NCBI GenBank assembly: GCA_003049485.1
Contig: PYST01000594.1
Location: 1-13,746 of the forward strand
DNA: 13,746 nt
Source of the DNA: Ophioceras dolichostomum
Taxonomy: Eukaryota > Ascomycota > Sordariomycetes > Magnaporthales > Ophioceraceae
Direction: 5' to 3'
Shown: piece by piece, positions 7,620-13,746 of the stretch
How the letters are laid out: each line of letters begins with the position of its first letter
Position numbering within the stretch: the first letter of the stretch is position 1
Notes under the pieces: model-generated
Seen by the model: the letters and a program-made list of their open reading frames with translations, nothing else
Database searches by the model: none
What the model was told of the DNA's origin: nothing
Made by a program: the position numbers and the translations under genes

Positions 7620-8590
7620 CCCGCGCCAGAACATTGAAAGAACGTATCCCACGTAATCCCCTTAACCTCTACCACTAATTGCTTTTGAAAGATGGGATAT
7701 GTCTCTGGCTGGAGATCTCGTTCACCCAACTGACACCTCGCCGGCCGGAGGGGAGGACCTATCCTTACCCCTGGCGGCATGCGGAAGGTTTTGGGAGGGT
7801 GTCTACTTGGACCTCCGGCAGCCTGCCCATGGTGGTGATGCTGTAGAGGCGGGGGCCGACTGAGGCCTGGCCGAGAGTCGTCCCTATCTGCTTCCCAGGG
7901 TATTTATGAGGAATGCCTTCGAAGTCGGTGGACTACTGGGCCGGCAAGGGAGCGTGCGCCACTCGGCTACGCTGGCGTTACCGCATACCGGTGTTGGAAG
8001 GTGACTCAGGTTTACCCTTTCGTCCTGATTCGTTTGACCAGCGTGGTCCGGCCCGTCGGTGGAAGCCGATAGCTGTCTCTCATCATGAAACGGACTGAAT
8101 GGGTGGTTTGTTTAGCAATAACAGACAAACTTCGGCCCTGGACCGACCAGGTCCCAAATCCTTAGTTGCTGAAAGGCCCCTTCCAAGTCCACCCCGGATA
8201 TGTAGCTGCAGTTATGCGCCTTATCAAATAATGTTGTTTCTGGGTCTAAAGCCCCCTCGCAAAGGGAGGGGTATAAGGTTGCTGTACTACGCTCCATCGG
8301 GTGGGATGAGCATCGTGATTGGATTTGCATGCAGGCGCTTCCTTTCTCCTCGCCGTCTATAGTTTGTACGACATACCTGGAAATAATAGATCGAGGCTGA
8401 AAGACAGACTGAAAGAAAGTGCGAGAGAGAATGGCTTTATTTGGGCTATATACCCGAATATAAGTCAAAGGTAAACCTTTTCGATCCTATTGCTTCTTCT
8501 AAAGGATTTCTCTACCAATCTGCCTTTTCAGTTGTTTGTTTGCATCCGTCCTCTTAAACAATTAAACACTCGTCTACTGATTTGACAAAG
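7620..8590. other. no recognisable gene; promoter side of the glycosyltransferase
   Basis: Short frames here (for example 7913-8098 + and 8468-8112 -) show no family motifs. Small inverted repeats occur at GGACC-gacca-GGTCC (about 8139-8153), CCCCTC-gcaaag-GAGGGG (about 8252-8270) and AAAGGTAAACCTTT (about 8467-8480). Read on the minus strand, 8460-8360 has a TATATAG motif followed by a CT-rich run, which resembles the end of an LTR, but I could not find a partner end or target duplication. The last 100 bases before 8591 are pyrimidine-rich with TTTTCAG and AC-rich DNA, as in fungal promoters and leaders. Confidence 0.4.
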
Positions 8591-10039
8591 ATGGCCGCCT
8601 ACCTTTCCTTGTCGACGGGGTTCTGGTTTTATTTCTTCTGTATTTATGGTATGTATACGTCCTAAGGTTGTATTATGCGACTGGCTTCACAGACATCTAG
8701 GACACATCGATACCTCCGTCTCTTAGTCCACTGCGTAAGCCACTGGCTTTACAAATCCTATCCCATCCCCAGCAACCCTTCCTTCACGGCCAAGGACGTC
8801 ACGGTCGTTATTCCAACCATTCACTCTGCCTTCGAGGAGCTGCGCAACTCGCTCCAAAGCATCCTTGCCAACAACACCTACGAGCTTATTATGGTTACTA
8901 CAGCCGACAAGGTCGAGTCCCTCAAGATGCTCACCAAGATGCTGGACCCTAAAGTCAAGGTCCTCTGCACCCCTGTCGCGAACAAGCGCCTCCAGGTCTG
9001 CGAGGCGCTGCCCGAGGTCACCACCCGTATCACCATCATGGCCGACGACGACGTGCCCTGGATTCTTGCACCATTCGAGAACAATCAGATTGGAGGCGTC
9101 GGCACCTGCCAGAGGATCAAGCGCGAGCGGTCGGGCCCGATAATTCCTCAGTTCTACAACTGGCTGGGCGGGGCCTACATCGAGCGGCGCAACTTCGAGA
9201 TCTCAGCTACGCACAACATTGACGGCGGCACGTCTTGCATGTCAGGGCGCACGGGCACGTACCGCACCAAAATCCTCCTCAGCGACGAGTTTTTGACCAA
9301 GGTCAAGGCGGAGCGCCGGGGAAAGTACATCCTGAACGCCGACGACGACAACTTCGTAACTCGCTGGCTCGTGGGCCACCGATGGAAGACGTGGATCCAG
9401 TACGAGCGCGAGTGCGAGATCGAGACCACTCTGGAGACCGGTCTGAAATTTCTTTACCAGTGCTCGCGGTGGGCTAGAAGCAACTAGCGGAGCAACTTCA
9501 CTAGCCTTTGCATAGAGCGCCACGTTTGGAGGTAAGTATTTTTGCAGTCCCTTGGCTTTGGCTCAGCAACCCTCATACGACGATTCTTATTTACCAAATA
9601 AATGTACTATTATAGATATCAACTTTGGTCCGTTTACGCGCTTCACATCGCAACCTTCACGTCCCTAGCCTTCGTTTCAGACCCGCTCATCATAGCTTCG
9701 CTGTGGTTGGGCACGGCCGACTGGGATCCTGTAAGCCGCAAATATGCACTCGTCGCCCAACTGGTCTACATGTTTGCTTTCACCAAAGTGGTTAAACTCG
9801 TCGGTCTGTTCAAACGCGACCCGAGCGACTTTAAGTTCTTGCCGGTTTCGGTCGTCTTCGGGTACTTCCACGGCCTTATCAAGCTATACGCGCTTTTTAC
9901 AATCAGGACGGTAAGCTTTATCATATATCCCCATATTCCTACAAACCGCTAACTGTAATGGATAAATAATTGCTAGACCTCATGTGCAAGCCGCCCTGAC
10001 GGCGATAACAACGACAACCTACGCCTGAAAGCAAGTTGA
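8591..10039 (+). pseudogene. Cps1-like family 2 glycosyltransferase (polysaccharide synthase), interrupted by TAG
   Basis: A membrane processive GT2 glycosyltransferase of the fungal Cps1/hyaluronan-synthase-like group, expected to polymerise a cell-wall or extracellular polysaccharide at the plasma membrane. I model four exons: 8591-8652, 8701-9531, 9616-9910 and 9977-10039 (417 codons including stops). Introns are 48 nt (GTATAC...CTAG), 84 nt (GTAAGT...TATAG) and 66 nt (GTAAGC, branch-like GCTAAC, TGCTAG). The start has a good context (ACAAAGATGG). The protein has an N-terminal membrane segment (LSTGFWFYFFCIYGM) and RYLRL. It then has DVTVVIPT near residue 53, ADDD at 135-138, GGVGTCQRIKR, GGTSCMSGRTGTYRTKI, NADDDNFVTRWLV around 235 and QCSRW at 274-278. 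Three C-terminal membrane segments follow. At codon 283 (9485-9487) TAG stands where the family has Trp (ARSN-W-RSN). The first intron is the least certain, because the better donor GTATGT at 8649 does not keep frame. The TAG is either a real inactivating mutation or a base error. Confidence 0.85.
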
Positions 10040-11109
10040 AGAGCTATGTCGGAAGTTGAGGATAATGCCCGTGGACGACGGGACCGGGGGGTCATGTTAT
10101 AGCCCAGGCCGGGGTGGATCGGGGAGAGACGCGGTGTGGCATATGAGTAGATGACTGTTGCGGTGGAAGCGGGCTTATGCTGCGGGGGGCCGGTTCGGCG
10201 GAGCTGTTCTGGCACGACTACATTATCGGCATTGGCGTCAGGAGTACTTGCGGTCACGTTAAAGGACACGTGATTAACACCTCCTTTTCGGACGAGCTCT
10301 CTTCCCGTCGCAGGCCCAGCAGCAACAGCTCCCTTAGCAGCAGCAGACTGATGAATAATAGGCTGGAGGCACTTGAGGGCCAGCCACGTCGTGACAGCTG
10401 CTGGCGTAAGGGCTGCATTCGCTCGTGGGCAGCATGGGCCTTGTTTAATAGAATTCTCCAATACGATTCCATCCGCCTGACACTCCGGCTATCAGGCCAC
10501 CTTTCGCTTGTTGAAAATGCTGTGCCATTCGCGGACGGGAACGAAAGGACATTGGCCGCTAGTGTCACACTGATTCGGGTGTGTACTGGTTCTGGTGGCT
10601 TTGCTGCTAGACAGCGGCCGCAGTAAAGGGGAACCCGTGAGGACCGGGAGGGCAGTCCCCCAAGCGGAGGCGGCTGTTTCGGTTCGCCCGCTTGGGTGTC
10701 GGCTGGTGGTTGGACCGGCTCCGCACACATAGGCATAAGCAACCATAGCATTGATGGCCTCGACCTTTCTTTGTACTAGGGTACTACGTATAGGGGTAGG
10801 CTTGATATTCCAACCGAGAAGTCGGCCAGGCTTGCTCTTCTGCGGCTTGTTTGTTCGAAGTAGCCGAGCAGCCCCAACTGGACACAGCCCGTCTGCAAGA
10901 AAGAAGGCAACCTTGTTAGCTGCAAGGAGGTATGCAAGGTGAGTTGTTTGCATTGCCTCCCTCGAAGTACATACACAACAGATCACCAATATTCGGCCTT
11001 ATTCCAGACAGTTGTCCGGTAAAGTTCAGCTAGTGGGATTCCGACGGTGGAAGTAAGGGATGGAAAAAACTTTGCTGGCAAAATAACAGGGATCAACTTC
11101 CTAATAGTG
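10040..11109. other. unassigned intergenic stretch
   Basis: Downstream of the glycosyltransferase no frame shows a family motif I recognise, on either strand. The longest are about 160 codons on the minus strand (10989-10492 and 10751-10254) and 149 on the plus (10177-10626). They overlap one another, have no clear splice or start context, and are rich in Ser/Arg/Pro/Ala, as expected for chance frames in GC-rich DNA. A CACGTG lies near 10266 and a GC-rich stretch runs about 10610-10720. It may be old repeat DNA. Confidence 0.35.
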
Positions 11110-11114
11110 AATGG
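11110..11114. repeat. target-site duplication AATGG, left copy
   Basis: AATGG here and at 11408-11412 flank the TG...CA block exactly, with no gap. A 5-bp match at both junctions is expected by chance about once in a thousand, and it coincides with the terminal inverted repeat. Confidence 0.7.
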
Positions 11115-11133
11115 TGTTGATTGTGTTGACTGA

Positions 11134-11154
11134 TGATCACCAATCATCAGAGTT
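11134..11154. repeat. perfect palindrome inside the solo LTR
   Basis: CTGATGAT and ATCATCAG are exact reverse complements separated by CACCA, giving an 8-bp stem with a 5-base loop about 20 bases into the LTR. It could form a hairpin in U3 or serve as a dyad protein-binding site. Function is inferred only from symmetry. Confidence 0.55.
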
Positions 11155-11206
11155 GTTGACCGCAAAGCCTCGAGTGACCACGACGCTCTGGCCAAGTCAC
11201 AACGTC

Positions 11207-11236
11207 AACGACTACGTTAACGACTACGTTAACGAT
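11207..11236 (+). repeat. 12-bp tandem repeat inside the solo LTR
   Basis: Two perfect copies of AACGACTACGTT (11207-11218, 11219-11230) are followed by a partial AACGA. The unit itself begins AACG and ends CGTT, so each copy is a small imperfect dyad. Such repeats in U3 often act as enhancer-type binding sites, but there is no direct evidence here. Confidence 0.6.
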
Positions 11237-11407
11237 TGTCTCAGTAACGTCATCGACCTTCCACCTCTCCCTGTACTTAAAGAGAGGGACTCTCCTTCTG
11301 TCTCTTCCATAGAACCTAGCTTAGAACACATGAAAAATTGAACCTGCTTTGGCAACCCCCTCTCATACCGCACGCGTGCAATCGCTTTCTACCTGGGCCT
11401 TCCAACA

Positions 11408-11412
11408 AATGG
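11408..11412. repeat. target-site duplication AATGG, right copy
   Basis: Right-hand copy of the duplication flanking the solo LTR. It directly follows the terminal CAACA. Confidence 0.7.
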
Positions 11413-12859
11413 CTTCGGTCTCGAGAAAATCTCAGTTCCGGCGGTGGCAGGACGAATACAGTCAACAGTAACGTTAGCTCGAGCGGCAAAGCACTAGGGC
11501 CCTTGGGTATCTTATAGCAAATTTCTGTAAAGGAAATACCACCCTGGTTTACCCCTGTTACTTGTGCCGTTCGGCAAGTCCAGGCTCGAGCTTTGGTGGG
11601 GCTCTGGTGGGGCTTTACCAAACAGTCGGGACGCGCTATACCGTGTTCGGATGGATAGGTAGGGCAACCCGTGAAGGATTTCAGATCCGATTGGCATGGG
11701 CGATAAAATATTGGGGGTAGATTCCGAATGTATATCTGGCCTGGGTATCCTTAAGTGCTAGCAGGGATCGAGCGAGGACCATACATAGTAAAGCGATGGC
11801 GGAATTGCTGCACCCATATCCTAGTTTCTGCTAACGTATCAGGTGTACCCCATCCCTTCACTAACCTCGGGCGTGCCGCGGTGTTTGGACATTTCTACAG
11901 GCTTGACGGGATCTAACAAGGTTCGGGCTGACCTAGCCAGTAGCCAGCCAGGGAAGCTAGCAGAACAGAAAAATAGAAACAGGCAGTCTTCAGAAATTCA
12001 ACGCTGTTTCCCCTCTCCCTCTTGCCATTCGGCAATAGGCCAGTACCGGCCCCTTCCTTTTTTTCCCCCTTACACGCTGTTTGCCATCTTCCACCATCCA
12101 CTACCATCCTATGCTAGCAAATATACCTCTTCCTTACATCCTTTTAGCGATTTTAATTTTAACCCCTCCCTCTCTATTGTATGTGTGTGTATGTCGAAGG
12201 TTAGTGGGCAGGTAGGGTTCTGCAATGCGCTGTTAAACATGCGGCTTGCCTGCCTGGCACCTGCCTGCCTGCGTGTGCCTGTAGTCTGCGGTGCGTGCGA
12301 GTTGTTGTGCTGTTTTTTTCTCTCTCTGCTCCCCGTTCCCCCCTGTGCCCCTGTGATATTGCTGTTGGCACCCTCCCATCCTTCTTCCTTGCTTGCTGGC
12401 TGGCTGGCTTCTGCTACAACCTGCCTGCCCCCCTTTTTGTCCATTCAGTTCCCGTCTCAGTCGGGCGGTGGGGAGAAACTATAAGTAGACATGTGCCGTT
12501 CTTGTCTCTCCGACCATTGGAAACCTCCCACCCTTTTCCCTCCAATCCCCCAGAGGCTTTGTCCTGATCCTGATCTTAAGGGTCTGCCGTCTCGCATCTG
12601 CCGCTGGCCTCCTGAACTTTGAGTGGTATGCTGCTACTACTGCTTTGCTGTTAATCCTCTCGCTTTTGAAGAGTGTCTGTTAATCTTGAGGAGGAGGGCG
12701 CCCTAGAAGAGGAGAGAGAAAAAGATTATTATTAGTCCTCGAGTCCACCACCCAGCCACCACCACAACTACCACAACAACAACCCCAACACGGTACTCCG
12801 CACCTCCACTCTTTCTCTCCCCTTACCCAAGGACACGCGACACCCCCCAAGACCCAACA
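11413..12859. other. gene-free, pyrimidine-rich promoter-like region
   Basis: No coding region is supported. A 10-bp direct repeat TGGTGGGGCT occurs at 11594-11603 and 11605-11614. From about 12040 the + strand is strongly pyrimidine-rich (CT runs at 12050-12080, 12310-12345, 12420-12440 and 12500-12550) with short TGCC and GGCT tandem runs (12240-12280, 12390-12410). The last 120 bases before 12860 are a CAAC/CCACCA-rich leader, as is common in fungal 5' untranslated regions. Together these look like the promoter and leader of the gene at 12860. The plus-strand frame 11843-12484 is low-complexity and rejected. Confidence 0.45.
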
Positions 12860-13192
12860 ATGTGCTACTTCGACCAGACCCGATGGAACTGCGGCTACTG
12901 GAAGTGGGGGAACTTCCGGCAGCAATGCACGAAGGAGTACCGCACTGGCGAGACCTGCGACCTCAAGCTGGTGTACGACACGCACTACCAGGCGGGCAAT
13001 TGCCGGCTCTGAGACCAGATCGAGAAGAAGGAGCGGCGGTACAGCAAGATGGCTGCCGACGTCGAGCGCTGGCGCCACGAGGGCGGACGCCCGGCCACGA
13101 TCGAGAAGACCGAGGGCGACATGGAGGACGTCCGGAGGCAGATATACAACATCTACATCGAATACCTCGCTCGGGGGAGGAATATGTCCTGA
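12860..13192 (+). CDS. small Cys-rich fungal protein with in-frame TGA at codon 51
   Basis: The frame of 110 codons starts MCYFDQTRWNCGYWKWGNFR and continues QQCTKEYRTGETCDLKLVYD. It then reads NCRL-TGA-DQIEKKERRYSKM with a charged, helical, probably coiled-coil tail (RWRHEGGRPATIEKTEGDME) and ends at TGA 13190-13192. Cys residues are at 2, 11, 23, 33 and 48. I recognise the layout as an uncharacterised small protein family of filamentous ascomycetes, in which the segment reads C-x-x-C followed by the charged helix. The TGA (13010-13012) falls exactly on the second Cys, so TGC or TGT to TGA is the likely change. The downstream frame keeps its high third-position GC and its motifs, so the gene was intact recently or the base is wrong. 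If translated as written it gives a 50-residue peptide. No function is known to me; paired Cys suggest metal binding or a structural disulfide. The leader is CAAC-rich and the ATG context (AACAATGTG) is reasonable. Confidence 0.65.
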
Positions 13193-13746
13193 TAGAGAAA
13201 GCATGTAGGCTCTGAGTCAGTATGTCGGCAAGGTAGGTAGGTAACGTATATATACCACACATGCACACAACAAACACCCACTCGGATCAGATCATCATCA
13301 GCGCCCCCTCCCAAAAGATAATGGACAAAAGACTGACAACTCACGTCTCCACCTTCGCACAGGGCATGTTACAACGGGGACTATAGCGAAGCAAGCGGGA
13401 AGAAAGGAGGACAGACAAAGGCAGAGCGAACAAAAAGTCGACTTACAGGAAAGAGGGCGACGGTGCAGATCGCGGAAGGTGGTGGTCGGGTTCCGGTGAT
13501 AACGCTGATGATGATGTAACCGGAAGAGCAACGAGGAATGATATGATATTGGGAGTGACGGTTAATGAGTTGGTGTTTTTATCTCTTCTTCCTTTTCCCT
13601 TTTGTGTATTTCCTTTGTCTCTTTTTGGAGTTTTTTTCGTGCTTTTTGTCGGATTAGGATAACGTGGTTCATCATCACCCGGTACATATCATCACCCGGT
13701 ACACTTTTTCTTGGCATCGCGACTGTCAACTTCGCCGCGTCACAAT
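13193..13746. other. 3' flank, no recognisable gene
   Basis: Directly after the Cys-rich gene come a GTAG/TAGG microsatellite-like run (about 13228-13242) and an AC-rich stretch (13253-13280). No frame shows known motifs. A T-rich part lies at 13575-13650, and a 16-bp tandem repeat follows near the end of the window. Confidence 0.4.
13671..13703 (+). repeat. two-copy 17-bp tandem repeat
   Basis: ATCATCACCCGGTACA occurs at 13671-13686 and again at 13688-13703, separated by one T, a 17-base period. Each unit contains the sub-palindrome GGTACC-like CCGGTAC. It could be a paired binding site or simple slippage. Confidence 0.6.

Larger units (their letters stand above)
11115..11407 (+). repeat. 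solo LTR (293 bp) with 5-bp target-site duplication AATGG
   Basis: The block begins TGTTGA and ends CCAACA, so the ends are TGTTG...CAACA (5-bp terminal inverted repeat, TG/CA ends). AATGG directly precedes it (11110-11114) and directly follows it (11408-11412), a 5-bp direct duplication typical of retroviral-type integrase. Inside are a perfect 8-bp palindrome, a 12-bp tandem repeat, and a TATA-like TACTTAAAG near 11274 that suggests + orientation. No internal retroelement sequence or second LTR adjoins it, so it is a solo LTR left by LTR-LTR recombination. It does not resemble the LTR at 445-657, so it belongs to another family. Confidence 0.75.

Noticed and set aside
8360..8460. Second solo LTR on the minus strand (TATA motif plus CT-rich end)
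   Set aside because: I found no matching terminal TG/CA partner and no target-site duplication.
8112..8468. 118-codon minus-strand frame
   Set aside because: No motif or start context. The DNA looks regulatory or LTR-like.
10845..10870. tRNA gene suggested by a GTTCGAA-like T-loop
   Set aside because: No acceptor or anticodon stem pairing could be drawn around it.
10492..10989. 165-codon minus-strand frame as a new gene
   Set aside because: It overlaps other frames of equal length and shows no recognisable domain, splice signals or homologous pattern.
11843..12484. 213-codon plus-strand frame
   Set aside because: Composition follows pyrimidine-rich and TGCC/GGCT repeats. The content is low-complexity Pro/Ser/Leu/Cys, and the position fits promoter DNA.
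13010..13012. Selenocysteine codon or programmed readthrough
   Set aside because: Ascomycetes are not known to make selenoproteins, the TGA-CTA readthrough context is absent, and the C-terminus (GRNMS) is not a peroxisomal signal. Mutation or base error is simpler.
12680..13204. 174-codon minus-strand frame
   Set aside because: It is antisense to the Cys-rich gene, whose plus-strand frame has clear protein-family features. The minus frame is Leu/Val/Pro-rich, as expected of a mirror of GC-rich codons.
1..13746. CRISPR array or rRNA genes
   Set aside because: No regularly spaced repeats with unique spacers and no rRNA-like sequence. The content is eukaryotic.

Overview
The window looks like nuclear DNA of a filamentous ascomycete (Pezizomycotina). 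The evidence is a Fungal_trans_2-type transcription-factor remnant, a fungal Cps1-like family 2 glycosyltransferase with short GTATAC/GTAAGT/GTAAGC introns, a small Cys-rich protein of a type found in filamentous fungi, and fungal Ty1/Copia retroelement sequence. I cannot name the genus. Every gene-like unit I can recognise carries a break, so this reads as a transposon-rich, decaying accessory or subtelomere-like segment, sequenced and assembled with some errors.

Layout. 1-88: end of a diverged LTR on the + strand. 89-444: gene-free. 445-5550: a Ty1/Copia element on the minus strand. It has a 213-bp 3' LTR (445-657), a G-rich polypurine tract, and RNase H, reverse transcriptase, integrase, protease and Gag zinc knuckle in the expected order. 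It lacks its 5' LTR and Gag N-terminus, carries five in-frame stops and one frameshift, and contains two single N characters (1941, 5047). Each N sits between near-identical 120-122 bp copies, which is the signature of unmerged contig ends.

At about 5550 the element abuts the C-terminal part of a fungal transcription factor (to 7176, + strand), which lacks its DNA-binding end and has a one-base frameshift. 7276-7617 (- strand) holds a fragment that resembles an Est1/Smg7-like domain. 7620-8590 has no recognisable gene. 8591-10039 is a four-exon membrane GT2 glycosyltransferase with all catalytic motifs but a TAG where a Trp is expected, just after QxxRW. 10040-11109 is unassigned. 11115-11407 is a clean 293-bp solo LTR (TGTTG...CAACA) with a 5-bp target duplication, AATGG. 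11413-12859 is mostly pyrimidine-rich, promoter-like DNA. 12860-13192 encodes a small Cys-rich protein interrupted by TGA exactly where the second Cys of a CxxC pair would be. The rest is non-coding as far as I can tell.

No operon-like system is present and the genes do not obviously work together. The most interesting points are the TGA-for-Cys codon, the TAG in the otherwise intact glycosyltransferase, the transposon/transcription-factor junction, the paired N-flanking duplications and the solo LTR.
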